NCBI RefSeq assembly: GCF_013201725.1 | Contig: NZ_CP053835.1 | Span: forward strand, 682,001 to 746,000 | From: Arcobacter defluvii | Lineage (GTDB): Bacteria > Campylobacterota > Campylobacteria > Campylobacterales > Arcobacteraceae | DNA: 64,000 bases | Direction: 5' to 3' | Shown: one piece after another, positions 9,128 through 17,582 of the stretch | How the letters are laid out: the number at the start of each line of letters is the position of its first letter | How positions within the stretch are numbered: the first letter of the stretch is position 1 | The notes under the pieces: generated by a model | Seen by the model: the letters and a program-made list of their open reading frames with translations, nothing else | Database searches by the model: none | What the model was told of the DNA's origin: nothing | Translations under genes and position numbers: made by a program

Positions 9128-9550
9128 ATGAAAAAAACAATTTTAAAATTCGCAACAGTTACAGCATTATTAACTTCTGGATTAGTAAACGCATCAGCTT
9201 CTGAAATATCTAAATTAGATGTTAAAAAAGAGTGTAATGTTCAAGCTAATGGTATAGAAAAAGTTATAGAAACAGCTGCAAAATACAATGAAATAGCTGT
9301 AAAACACAAAGTTGAATTTATGAGACTTGGAATGAAAGCTAGTCAATATATTGATGCTGTAAATAGTGCTTTAAAAAGTGGAGCAAAAACTATCGATATT
9401 GTTGATGCAAAAGGTAAAAAAACAAGTGAAGCTCCAATTGAGTTTGCTGCTTGGAGAGCTTGTTCTTTTGCAATTAGTGCATTAACACAAGAAGAAGAAG
9501 CAAAAACAACTTGGAAATTGGCTAGTCCAAGTGACGAATATAAATATTAA
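9128..9550 (+). CDS. Unknown exported protein in the sox operon
   Basis: A 140-residue protein that starts at the ATG at 9128 (AAAGG precedes it; a GTG three codons earlier overlaps the ribosome site and is unlikely). It has a Sec signal peptide ending near NASA (about residue 23), a mature part that is mostly helical, and two cysteines (KKECNVQ and WRACSFA) that could form a disulfide. No heme motif is present. It follows soxA by 14 bases and is the last gene before a terminator, so it is probably part of SoxAX function, perhaps like the small SoxAX-binding proteins SoxK/SaxB; that link is inference from position only. Confidence 0.6.
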   Translation: MKKTILKFATVTALLTSGLVNASASEISKLDVKKECNVQANGIEKVIETAAKYNEIAVKHKVEFMRLGMKASQYIDAVNSALKSGAKTIDIVDAKGKKTSEAPIEFAAWRACSFAISALTQEEEAKTTWKLASPSDEYKY

Positions 9551-9572
9551 TATTAAGATTAATATTTGTTTT

Positions 9573-9606
9573 AAAAAAGTCAAGATTTAACTCTTGGCTT
9601 TTTTTA
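9573..9606 (+). terminator. Intrinsic terminator of the soxCDXYZA operon
   Basis: AAAAAAGTCAAGA (9573-9585) pairs with TCTTGGCTTTTTT (9592-9604), with one G-T pair, and runs into T-rich sequence. It separates soxCDXYZA and the unknown gene from soxB, so soxB needs its own promoter or read-through. Confidence 0.75.
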
Positions 9607-9711
9607 TTTCTGAAAAATGAGTAAATTTACAATAAATAGATATTTCTATATAAATTTGAGCTTTTTTTCGAGTTCATATTTATGTATATTAATTATAAAT
9701 AAGGTAACAAA

Positions 9712-11478
9712 ATGAGTAAATTAAGTAGAAGAGAATTTGTTTATATGATGGCTGTACTTGGTGCTGCCCCTGTATTTGCAAATTCACATACAAGAATGGT
9801 AGAGACAACAAAAAAGTTAGAAGATTATTATAAATTAAAACCGTTTGGTAATGCAAGATTATTACATATGACAGATTCTCATGCACAATTACTTCCAGTA
9901 TATTTTAGAGAACCAAGTGTTAATTTAGGTTTCTTTAGTAATTTTGGAAAACCACCTCATATTGTTGGTGAAAAATTACTTGATTATTATGGAATAAAAG
10001 GTAATAAAAGATTAGAGTATGCATACTCATGTGTAAATTTTGAAGAACACGCAAAAGTTATGGGAAGAACAGGTGGTTTTTCTCAAATTAAAACAGTTGT
10101 AGATTTTTTAAGAGATAGTTTTGGTAAAGAAAAAACTCTTTTATTAGATGGTGGAGATACTTGGCAAGGAACAGCAACAGCACTTTGGACAAGAGGGAAA
10201 GACATGGTTGGTGCTATGAATTTACTTGGTGTTGATGTTGCTGTTGGACACTGGGAATTTACATATAAAGCTGAAGAAGTTTTAGAAAATGTAAAAGCAT
10301 TAAATGCAGAGTTCTTAGCTCAAAATATTTTTGTTAAAGAAGATTCTTTAATGAATGGTGTTGAAGCTTATGATGAAGATAGTGGATTAGCATTTAAACC
10401 TTATACAATCAAACAATTAGGAAAAGCAAGAGTTGCTATTATTGGTCAAGCTTTCCCATATACAACTATTGCAAATCCACAAAGATTTATCCCTGATTGG
10501 ACTTTTGGTATTAAAGATGACAATATGCAAGAAATTGTAAACAAAATTAAAGAAGAAGAAAAACCTGATGCAATTATCGTATTATCTCACAACGGATTTG
10601 ATACTGATAAAAAAATGGCAGAAGTTGTAAGTGGAATAGATTTTATTATGGGTGGACATACTCATGATGGTGTTCCTGAAGCAGTTCCTGTTAAAAATGC
10701 AACTGGTACAACTTATGTTTGTAATGCAGGATCAAATGGTAAATTCTTAAATGTTTTAGATTTAGATATTCAAAATGGAAAAATTAAAGATTTTAAATTT
10801 ACTTTATTACCAATCTTCTCTGATTTAATAACTGAAGATAAAGATATGAAAAAATACATCGAAGATGTAAGACTTCCATACTTAAAAGAACTTACAAGAG
10901 AAATAGCAACAACTGAGCAAACTTTGTTTAGAAGAGGAAACTTCAATGGTTCTTGGGATCAAATTATTTGTGATGCACTTTTAGAAGTAAAAGAAGCACA
11001 AATTTCATTATCACCTGGATTTAGATGGGGAACTTCAGTTATGCCAGGTCAAGCAATCACATTTGATGATTTAATGACACAAACAGCTATGACATATCCA
11101 GAAACTTATGCAAGAGATATAAAAGGAACAGATATTAAAGCTATTTTAGAAGATGTTGCAGATAACTTATTTAATGAAGATCCATTCTATCAACAAGGTG
11201 GAGATATGGTAAGAACTGGTGGAATTTCTTATAAAATAAATCCAAAAGCAAAAATGGGTGAAAGAATTTCTGACATTGTTCTTACAAAAACTGGTGAAAA
11301 ACTTGATGCTTCAAAAGCATATAAAGTTGCTGGTTGGTCAACTGTTGGAGCTCAAAGTGAGGGTGAACCTGTTTGGGAAACAGTTGAAACTTACTTAAAA
11401 AATGTAAAACATATTAGTAATATCAAAGTTGATACGCCTGATATTATTGGAGTTAAAGGTAATCCTGGAATTATCTAA
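9712..11478 (+). CDS. soxB: SoxB, thiosulfohydrolase
   Basis: SoxB hydrolyses the terminal sulfone from SoxY-bound intermediates, releasing sulfate. The 588-residue periplasmic enzyme belongs to the dimanganese metallophosphoesterase/5'-nucleotidase family. Metal-site motifs are visible in order: MTDSHAQLLP near residue 54, GGDTWQG near 146, GHWEFTY, LSHNGFDTD and GGHTHDG. The N-terminus SRREFVYMMAVLGAA is a Tat-type signal. A C-terminal nucleotidase domain follows. It is transcribed apart from soxCDXYZA, between two terminators, which could allow a different expression level. Confidence 0.95.
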   Translation: MSKLSRREFVYMMAVLGAAPVFANSHTRMVETTKKLEDYYKLKPFGNARLLHMTDSHAQLLPVYFREPSVNLGFFSNFGKPPHIVGEKLLDYYGIKGNKRLEYAYSCVNFEEHAKVMGRTGGFSQIKTVVDFLRDSFGKEKTLLLDGGDTWQGTATALWTRGKDMVGAMNLLGVDVAVGHWEFTYKAEEVLENVKALNAEFLAQNIFVKEDSLMNGVEAYDEDSGLAFKPYTIKQLGKARVAIIGQAFPYTTIANPQRFIPDWTFGIKDDNMQEIVNKIKEEEKPDAIIVLSHNGFDTDKKMAEVVSGIDFIMGGHTHDGVPEAVPVKNATGTTYVCNAGSNGKFLNVLDLDIQNGKIKDFKFTLLPIFSDLITEDKDMKKYIEDVRLPYLKELTREIATTEQTLFRRGNFNGSWDQIICDALLEVKEAQISLSPGFRWGTSVMPGQAITFDDLMTQTAMTYPETYARDIKGTDIKAILEDVADNLFNEDPFYQQGGDMVRTGGISYKINPKAKMGERISDIVLTKTGEKLDASKAYKVAGWSTVGAQSEGEPVWETVETYLKNVKHISNIKVDTPDIIGVKGNPGII

Positions 11479-11488
11479 TTTCTAAAGA

Positions 11489-11520
11489 AAAAGTATAAAG
11501 ATACTCTTTATACTTTTTTC
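11489..11520 (+). terminator. Terminator after soxB
   Basis: AAGTATAAAG (11491-11500) pairs perfectly with CTTTATACTT (11506-11515), followed by a T tract. It ends the soxB transcript just before the cytochrome/thioredoxin gene. Confidence 0.8.
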
Positions 11521-11572
11521 AATTTAATAGATATTTCATTGAAATATTTCTTAAGTTGAAAAGGATTTTATT

Positions 11573-12364
11573 TTGATAAAAATTTTATTTTATACATTTT
11601 TTTTAGTGATAAGTTTATTTGCTGATTTTAAAGAAGGTGAAAGCATTTTTAAAAATAAATGTGCAACCTGCCATAAAGATTTTATCTCTTTAAATACTTT
11701 AAAAGAGAACTTTTTTGAAAAAAATAATAAATTATTAAATCTAAAAGCGCCAACAGTAAATATGATAGCATATGCAATCATGGAAAGTCCTAAAAAAATA
11801 GGAGATTCAACTGATGTTGAAATGCAAGAGTTAGAAATTGAGAGTTATTTAAAATCATATTTAGAAAATCCTGATAGATTTAATTCTATTTGTGATGATC
11901 ATATTTTATCTTTTTATGAAACTAAACAAAGTATGAAAGGTCAATTATCAGAGGAAGATTATAAAAATTTAACAATTTATTTTATGAAATATAATGATAA
12001 TGTAAAAGATACAGAAGTAAAAAAATTTGCTTCAACTATTGATGAAAAAAATATTTTAGAAAAAGCAAAAAAAGAGAATAAAAAAATAATGGTTTATGCT
12101 ACATCAAAATCTTGTTTTTTTTGTAAAAGAATGGATAGAGATGTTTTGAGTTTAAATGAAATAAAAAAAGAGATAGATAAAAATTATATTTTTGTAAAAA
12201 ATGATATGGATGAATCATCTTTACCTTTTGGTTTACAAAAAGAGTATAAAAAAATAACTCCTAGTTTTTTTGTTCTTTCAAAAGAAGGAATTTTTGAAAA
12301 ACAATATCCTGGGGCTTGGGTAAAAAATGATTTTTTAGAAATTTTAAAAGAGAATATAAAATAA
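11573..12364 (+). CDS. Periplasmic cytochrome c fused to a thioredoxin-fold domain (SoxW-like)
   Basis: A 263-residue exported protein that begins at TTG, with AAAAGGA about seven bases upstream and a signal peptide ending near LFA (residue 17). Residues 18 to about 145 hold a cytochrome c-like part with one heme site, CATCH at 30-34. Residues from about 155 form a thioredoxin-like domain with the redox motif CFFC at about 181-184 and a probable cis-proline in KKITPSFFV. SoxW-type thioredoxins keep Sox cysteines reduced; joining one to a heme domain suggests a direct route between cytochrome electrons and thiol-disulfide exchange. That role is inferred. It heads a four-gene run of tightly spaced genes. 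Confidence 0.72.
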   Translation: MIKILFYTFFLVISLFADFKEGESIFKNKCATCHKDFISLNTLKENFFEKNNKLLNLKAPTVNMIAYAIMESPKKIGDSTDVEMQELEIESYLKSYLENPDRFNSICDDHILSFYETKQSMKGQLSEEDYKNLTIYFMKYNDNVKDTEVKKFASTIDEKNILEKAKKENKKIMVYATSKSCFFCKRMDRDVLSLNEIKKEIDKNYIFVKNDMDESSLPFGLQKEYKKITPSFFVLSKEGIFEKQYPGAWVKNDFLEILKENIK

Positions 12365-12365
12365 G

Positions 12366-12821
12366 ATGAAAGAGTTAGGAAAAGTACTAGCAACTTTTAG
12401 TGCAACAAAAGAGTCAAGTGGATTACCAAGACCAAAAGTAAAAGAGTTAAATCTTATAAAAGATTTTGGAATAGAAAATGATAAATTTGCTGGAAAGAAG
12501 CTTGATCAAACAGTTATGATAGTTGGATTAAAATCTTATGAAATTGCACTTGAAGAAGGTATAAATTTAGAGTTTGGAAGTTTAGGTGAAAATATTTTAT
12601 TGAATTTTGACCCACATGATTTAGAAGTGGGAACACGTTTGATAATTGGTGAAGCTATAATAGAAATTACACAAATTTGTACCGTTTGTAATCATTTAAG
12701 TGTTTTTGATAAAAATTTGCCACAATTATTAAAAGCGCATAGGGGACTTTATTGTAAGATAATAAAAAGTGGTTTCGTATCAAAAGATATGGAAGCAAAA
12801 ATAAAGGATAAAAATGATTAA
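12366..12821 (+). CDS. MOSC-domain protein
   Basis: A 151-residue cytoplasmic protein of the MOSC family, which includes the C-terminal domain of molybdenum cofactor sulfurase and YiiM-type reductases. These domains bind a sulfur-carrying or molybdopterin group through a conserved cysteine; here the candidate lies in ITQICTVCNHL near residues 107-110. GSLGENILL around residue 75 is also typical. It begins one base after the stop of the preceding gene and overlaps the next by eight bases. Nearby SoxC and MsrP both need molybdenum cofactor, but a direct link is not shown. Confidence 0.75.
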   Translation: MKELGKVLATFSATKESSGLPRPKVKELNLIKDFGIENDKFAGKKLDQTVMIVGLKSYEIALEEGINLEFGSLGENILLNFDPHDLEVGTRLIIGEAIIEITQICTVCNHLSVFDKNLPQLLKAHRGLYCKIIKSGFVSKDMEAKIKDKND

Positions 12822-13254
12822 AAAAATTTTATTAGTTTTATTATTGTCAATATTTAGTTTTGCACAATCAAATTTCAGTGACCCTCAACCAACTTTTGAA
12901 AATCCAAGAAAAGTTGTTTATTCATTATATGTTGGTGACTTAGAAACGGTAAATCATACTATAGGATCTATGTATAATATTTTAAAAGAGTATCCAGCTG
13001 AGAGTTTAAAAATCGTTGTTGTTGCTTATGGAAAAGGTTTGAGAGTTTTAAAAAAAGATTATGATCCAAATACATTAAATAGAGTAAAATCTTTGATGGA
13101 ATATGACGTAGAATTTGTAGCTTGTAGAAATACTATGGAAACAATGAAATGGACAGAAAAAGATTTTATTGATGGAATTTCATATACTCAAGCAGGAATT
13201 GTAGAAGTGATTGAAAAACAACAAGCAGGATATATTGGAATAACTGCTTATTAA
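12814..13254 (+). CDS. Exported DsrE/DsrF-like protein
   Basis: A 146-residue protein with a Sec signal peptide (MIKKILLVLLLSIFSFAQS) and a DsrE-like alpha/beta fold pattern: KVVYSLYVGD, LKIVVVAYGKGLRVL, VEFVACRNTM and AGIVEVIEKQQAGY. DsrE-type proteins are sulfur-transfer proteins; the conserved cysteine would be that in VACRNTM near residue 109. A periplasmic version next to sox genes suggests handling of periplasmic sulfur species, which is inference. It overlaps the MOSC gene by eight bases. Confidence 0.72.
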   Translation: MIKKILLVLLLSIFSFAQSNFSDPQPTFENPRKVVYSLYVGDLETVNHTIGSMYNILKEYPAESLKIVVVAYGKGLRVLKKDYDPNTLNRVKSLMEYDVEFVACRNTMETMKWTEKDFIDGISYTQAGIVEVIEKQQAGYIGITAY

Positions 13255-13270
13255 AACAAAGGAGAATAAA

Positions 13271-14059
13271 ATGTTTAAAAAAGCTTTAATATTATCAAGT
13301 TTACTTTTGGTTTCAAATTTGTCTTTGAATGCAGCAAAAATCACAGAAGATGAATGTTCTAAAAAAGGTGAAAATTTTATATTTGCAGGAAATGAATGTA
13401 TCCAATATAAAAAATTTTCAGGTGAAGAAGAAGGTGCTTTAAATATCATAGTTCATGGAACTTGGAAAGATGGAACTGATACCCTTGCTCGTTATGCTCC
13501 TTTTGCAGAAGATTTAGCAATGAGAACAGATATAACAACAATTGCAGTTGCACTTCCGGGATATTCAGGAAGTTCTACAAATAAATTTACTTCATTATCT
13601 CATGATGGTGTAGAAAATTTAGCTGCTAAAAAAGAGTATGTTGAATTTTTAGGTTCATTAGTTGAAGCTTTAAAAGAAAAATATCAAGCAAATAAACTTA
13701 CATATATAGGTCATAGTGCTGGTTGTATGATGGGTGCAACTTTAACTGGAGTAAAACCTGATTTAATAAACAATATTGTTTGTGCTGGTGGAGTTTATAA
13801 TGTACATGAAAAAAGTAAAGAAAAAGGTTTGATTTCAATTGTTGATGTTTTAGATAATGTATCTAAAAATACTAAGTTTGTACTTGTTTATGGAACAGCA
13901 GATGATATTTCAAAACCAGAAGTTACAAAAGATTTCTATAAATTAGCAAAAGAAAAAGGTTTTGATGTAAAACTTGTGGAAGCAGTAGATGCACCACATA
14001 TCGATTTAGATATGACAACTGAATCAAAAGATGCAATAGAAGAAATTGTTGCAGACTAA
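13271..14059 (+). CDS. Exported alpha/beta hydrolase
   Basis: A 262-residue protein with a signal peptide ending near LNAA (about residue 22). The alpha/beta-hydrolase catalytic triad can be traced: the nucleophile elbow GHSAGC, an acid in VYGTADDI, and the histidine in APHIDLDM near the C-terminus. VHGTWKDGTD near residue 58 forms the oxyanion-hole region. A cysteine pair in the first 30 mature residues may form a disulfide. Substrate unknown. It lies 16 bases after the DsrE-like gene and closes the operon; the convergent iclR gene ends 12 bases away. Confidence 0.75.
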   Translation: MFKKALILSSLLLVSNLSLNAAKITEDECSKKGENFIFAGNECIQYKKFSGEEEGALNIIVHGTWKDGTDTLARYAPFAEDLAMRTDITTIAVALPGYSGSSTNKFTSLSHDGVENLAAKKEYVEFLGSLVEALKEKYQANKLTYIGHSAGCMMGATLTGVKPDLINNIVCAGGVYNVHEKSKEKGLISIVDVLDNVSKNTKFVLVYGTADDISKPEVTKDFYKLAKEKGFDVKLVEAVDAPHIDLDMTTESKDAIEEIVAD

Positions 14060-14071
14060 ATAAAATAAAAG

Positions 14072-14806
14072 TTAATAAACTATTGAATATTTTGAGACAA
14101 TATCTGAGATAAGTTCTCCAATTTCATTTAGTTTATTATCTTTTAATCTAGATGAATTTCCTGATATTCCAACTGCACCTATTAAAATATTTTCTTTATT
14201 AAAAAGTGGAACAGCAACACAAGACATTCCATCTTGGTACTCTTTATTATCAATAGCAAAACCTTTGTTTTTTATCATACTTAATTCATTGTTTAGTGTT
14301 TTTATATCTGTAATAGTGTTTGTTGTATATTGATTAAATTTAATTTTTTCTAAATCATAATTACCAAAAGCTAAAATAGATTTTCCTAAAGCACTTGTAT
14401 GTAGATTTGTTTTAATACCTATGTTATTTCTAGTTTTTAATTTTTGATTTGATAAATCAATTTGATTTATATAAGAGATTTTATAATCATCAAAAATACC
14501 TAAATATGCACATTCATTTGTTTTTGTAGAGATTTCTTCAAGTAAAAATTTAGTTGCTTTTATAAGTAGTTCAATTTTTGTAGATTGATTTGTTTTATTA
14601 GATAAATCATTTGCAATGATTTCATTTGAATTTTCCAAATATGAGATAAAATCTTCTTCTTTTAGGGTTTTTAAGATTCTAGACATAGTACTTTTGTCAA
14701 TATTTAATTTTTCACATAAAGTAACAGCTAAAATAGGTTTACCATAATCTATGATAAACCTATAAACATTTAAACCCTTCGATAAAGATTTTAATTGATT
14801 TGGCAT
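14072..14806 (-). CDS. IclR-family transcriptional regulator
   Basis: A 244-residue regulator. The N-terminal winged helix-turn-helix is visible as GKPILAVTLCEKLNIDKSTM (about 28-47), and the C-terminal effector domain carries the usual features, for example LHTSALGKSILAF and DGMSCVAVPLF, GAVGISGNSSRL. IclR proteins bind small carbon metabolites and repress or activate neighbouring genes. It is transcribed with the DJ-1 gene upstream (4-base gap). A 17-bp palindrome at 15463-15479 in front of that pair could be its operator. Confidence 0.85.
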   Translation of the reverse strand: MPNQLKSLSKGLNVYRFIIDYGKPILAVTLCEKLNIDKSTMSRILKTLKEEDFISYLENSNEIIANDLSNKTNQSTKIELLIKATKFLLEEISTKTNECAYLGIFDDYKISYINQIDLSNQKLKTRNNIGIKTNLHTSALGKSILAFGNYDLEKIKFNQYTTNTITDIKTLNNELSMIKNKGFAIDNKEYQDGMSCVAVPLFNKENILIGAVGISGNSSRLKDNKLNEIGELISDIVSKYSIVY

Positions 14807-14810
14807 AAAA

Positions 14811-15377
14811 TTATTTTGTTAATAACTCATTAAATTTTGCTAACCATTCAGGATGTGCAGGCCAAGCAGCAGCTGTAACTAAGTTTCCATCAACTATTGC
14901 ACTTTCAAATCCAATATCTGCCCATTTACCACCACTTAAACCAACATCAGGTGCACAAGCTGGATAACAAGAACAAGTTTTATTTGCGATAATTCCAGCA
15001 GCTGCTAAAACTAAAATACCATGGCAAACAGATGCAATTGGTTTATTAGCTTTGTTGAAATTTTGAACAATTTCAATAACTCTAGGATTTAATCTAATAT
15101 ATTCAGGAGCTCTACCACCAGGAATAAGTAGTGCATCATAAGTTGATTCATCAACTTCATCAAATGAAGCATTTAAAGTGAAGTTATGACCTGGTTTTTC
15201 TGTATAAGTTTGGTCACCCTCAAAATCATGAATTGCAGTTTTTATTTGCTCATTTGCTTTTTTATTAGGACAAACAACATCAACACTATAACCTAACATT
15301 TTTAGACATTGAAAAGGAACCATAAGTTCATAATCTTCTACAAAATCACCAGCTAATATTAAAATTTTTTTTGACAT
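14811..15377 (-). CDS. DJ-1/PfpI-family protein
   Basis: A 188-residue protein of the DJ-1/PfpI superfamily (protease, glyoxalase-like or deglycase-like enzymes). The nucleophile elbow SVCHGILVL gives Cys118 followed by His119, and an acidic residue near 14 (DFVEDYE) fits the usual interaction with the cysteine. Its N-terminus MSKKILILAGDFVEDYE is characteristic. The ribosome site AAGGAGA is well placed. Substrate unknown. It is co-transcribed with the IclR regulator. Confidence 0.85.
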   Translation of the reverse strand: MSKKILILAGDFVEDYELMVPFQCLKMLGYSVDVVCPNKKANEQIKTAIHDFEGDQTYTEKPGHNFTLNASFDEVDESTYDALLIPGGRAPEYIRLNPRVIEIVQNFNKANKPIASVCHGILVLAAAGIIANKTCSCYPACAPDVGLSGGKWADIGFESAIVDGNLVTAAAWPAHPEWLAKFNELLTK

Positions 15378-15462
15378 AAGTTCTCCTTAAATTTTTAAAT
15401 TAGCAAAGATTTTATAGGAAGTTGTATTAAAATAATATTTATTTAAAAGTTAGTTTTTTTTA

Positions 15463-15479
15463 GTTTCACATAGTGAAAC
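15463..15479. promoter_or_regulatory. Perfect palindrome, possible IclR operator
   Basis: GTTTCAC-ATA-GTGAAAC is a perfect 7-bp inverted repeat with a 3-base centre, 86 bases upstream of the DJ-1 gene start and 19 bases beyond the end of the metallo-hydrolase gene. Size and symmetry fit an IclR-type operator. It could instead be a second hairpin behind the metallo-hydrolase terminator. Confidence 0.4.
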
Positions 15480-15483
15480 AAGA

Positions 15484-15509
15484 AAGAAAAGAGGAGATTA
15501 ATTCTCCTC
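15484..15509 (-). terminator. Terminator of the metallo-hydrolase gene
   Basis: On the minus strand GAGGAGA (15509-15503) pairs with TCTCCTC (15497-15491) and is followed by TTTTCTTTC. The stop codon of the gene lies in the hairpin loop. Confidence 0.65.
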
Positions 15510-16415
15510 GTAAAATTCTAATTCTCTAAATGCATCAAAAACATTTTTACTATTTAATTCATCGTATAAAGCTTTGTTTTTGTATTCATCCATTGTTACA
15601 ATTTTTGTTATATCATTTCCTGTAACTTCATTTTCAATAGCTTCAAGAACTCTTTGTTTTAATAAAGTAAAATATTTTATTGTTTCATCTGCTGCTGTTT
15701 TTGAAGTATCAACTCCATGACCAGGCACTAAAACATCCCATTTTTTTGAATTTATCATCTCAAGAGCTTTTAATGAACCAATAACAGAACCATCTCTATT
15801 TGATGTAACTCTTCCATTCATCACAATATCACCTGAAAATAAAACTTTATCATTTGGCAAATAAACAAATAAATCATCTGATGTATGAGCTTTTACTCCA
15901 GTTGGAATAACTATTATTTCTTTACCATCTATATTTAAAGTTTTAGTTTCATTTATGATTTCATCAATAGCTACAAATTTTGTATTTTTTTTATTCTCTT
16001 CTGAAAGGACTTTTACTCCTCTTATTTCTGAATTTGTATTAAATTCTTTATTTATAAGAGCTGGACCATAAATTTTTGCATTAAATTTTTCTTTGTAAAA
16101 ATTATTTCCTAACCAATGGTCATCATGACTATGTGTTGTAATTACTGTATTAACTGGTAGTTTTTCTATTTTTTCCATAGCTTTATAAGCTTGATTTGCA
16201 AAATCATAACTAGCTCCTGAATCGATTAAAACATAACTTTTATTTGTTTTAATATAACAACTATTTGACATAAATCCACCATTTTCTTTTGTTGGTGCTT
16301 CAAGTTTTCCAAAAAAACACCAAATATCAGAAGATACTTTTATAGGTTTTAAATTATAATCAAATGCAAAAGCATATATTGATAGTAAAAGTGAAAATAG
16401 AATATTTTTAAACAT
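15498..16415 (-). CDS. Periplasmic metallo-beta-lactamase-fold hydrolase (SoxH-like)
   Basis: A 305-residue exported protein (signal peptide to about residue 18, SIYAFA). The MBL zinc motif HSHDDH is at residues 95-100 (His95, His97, Asp99, His100), with later ligands in the regions VIPTGVKAHTSDD, LFSGDIVMNGR and VPGHGVDTS. This subclass includes SoxH-type proteins found near sox genes, with unproven substrates, as well as B1/B2-like lactamases. Given the location, a role in sulfur or thiol metabolism is more likely than drug resistance, but this is inferred. Confidence 0.75.
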   Translation of the reverse strand: MFKNILFSLLLSIYAFAFDYNLKPIKVSSDIWCFFGKLEAPTKENGGFMSNSCYIKTNKSYVLIDSGASYDFANQAYKAMEKIEKLPVNTVITTHSHDDHWLGNNFYKEKFNAKIYGPALINKEFNTNSEIRGVKVLSEENKKNTKFVAIDEIINETKTLNIDGKEIIVIPTGVKAHTSDDLFVYLPNDKVLFSGDIVMNGRVTSNRDGSVIGSLKALEMINSKKWDVLVPGHGVDTSKTAADETIKYFTLLKQRVLEAIENEVTGNDITKIVTMDEYKNKALYDELNSKNVFDAFRELEFYEEN

Positions 16416-16506
16416 AAAACTCCTTTTTTATTTTATAATCAAAAATTATATTGTAATATCACTTTTATATAAGTAATAGTTTTAATTTTAATCAAATAGG
16501 ATGGAT

Positions 16507-17559
16507 ATGGATAAGAAAAAACAAATGGCATTTAACCTAAATAATTTCCTTTTATCAATGAGTGCAGTTTTAGATTATAAAGAGTTTGATTTAGAGGGAA
16601 CAGCATTAAATCATTTTAAAAGAGTTACATATATAGCTTTAAATTTAGGTGCAAAATTTAATCTTGAACCTAAAATGATGGCAGATTTATGTTCTTTATC
16701 ATTGATTTATAATTTAGAAAAAAAAGAGTTAGAAAAAATTCCTTTTTTAAATACAAAAGAGTTTTTAGAAGATAGTTTGATAAAAGAAATTATTGAATTT
16801 TCTTCAAAATTAGACAAGATGTTTAATTTGGGAAATAATCAAATAGAAAATAGATTTAAAGCAATAGAATTTGCAAAAGAGAATAAAGAAAATTTTTCAA
16901 AAGATTTAATAGATAATTTTTTATTTGTTTCATCGCAAATATCTTTTTGGTTGGATTTACAATATGAAAATGAGATTTTGATGTATATTTATTCATCTTT
17001 ACATGACTTTACTACTGTTTTAGATTTTGAAGAAATTTTAAATCTGACAACAATTTTTCATAAGCTAGAGAATAAAAATTCGATAATCATACAAAGAGCT
17101 TCAAAAATAGCTGATGAATTTAATTTTGAACATAAAGATAAACAAATATTTTTAATAGCAACATCTTTACAAAATATAGGAAAGATGTTGATACCAAGTT
17201 CTATCTTAAATAAAAAAGAGAAATTGTCTTTTGAAGAGTTTGAAATAATAAAATCATATCCATATCACACAAAAAGAATATTAGGTTCAATTATGGGATT
17301 TAATGATATTTTATCTTTGTCTATAAAAGTACAAGAAAGATTAGATGGAAGTGGATATATTTATAGTTTGGATGGTAAAGATTTAAGTCTAAAAGATAGG
17401 TTATTAGCCTGTTTAGTAATATATAATTCATTGAGAGAAGATAGAGTTTACAGAAATTCATATAATCATTTAGGTGCTATAGAATTGATGAAAAAAGAAT
17501 CAAAATTTGAAAAAATAGATGAAAGTTTAGTTGAAATATTTGAAAGAATTTTTGAATAA
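16507..17559 (+). CDS. HD-GYP-like protein with degenerate metal site
   Basis: About 350 residues. The C-terminal half (from about residue 160) has the HD-GYP fold pattern, but the metal-binding residues are replaced: the HDIGK motif reads QNIGK near 224, the HP of the next helix reads YP (SYPYHTKRIL), and HHE-DGSGYP reads VQERLDGSGYI near 277. Phosphodiesterase activity on cyclic-di-GMP is therefore unlikely, and the protein may be a binding or regulatory homologue. The N-terminal half is helical with no recognised domain. The start at 16507 leaves six bases after AGG; ATG at 16501 is directly adjacent to it and less likely. Confidence 0.65.
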   Translation: MDKKKQMAFNLNNFLLSMSAVLDYKEFDLEGTALNHFKRVTYIALNLGAKFNLEPKMMADLCSLSLIYNLEKKELEKIPFLNTKEFLEDSLIKEIIEFSSKLDKMFNLGNNQIENRFKAIEFAKENKENFSKDLIDNFLFVSSQISFWLDLQYENEILMYIYSSLHDFTTVLDFEEILNLTTIFHKLENKNSIIIQRASKIADEFNFEHKDKQIFLIATSLQNIGKMLIPSSILNKKEKLSFEEFEIIKSYPYHTKRILGSIMGFNDILSLSIKVQERLDGSGYIYSLDGKDLSLKDRLLACLVIYNSLREDRVYRNSYNHLGAIELMKKESKFEKIDESLVEIFERIFE

Positions 17560-17581
17560 AATTGGAGAAAACTCCAATTTT
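17558..17581. terminator. Bidirectional terminator
   Basis: AAAATTGGAG (17558-17567) and CTCCAATTTT (17572-17581) form a perfect 10-bp stem with a 4-base loop between two convergent genes. A-rich and T-rich flanks let it work on both strands. Confidence 0.85.
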
Positions 17582-17582
17582 A

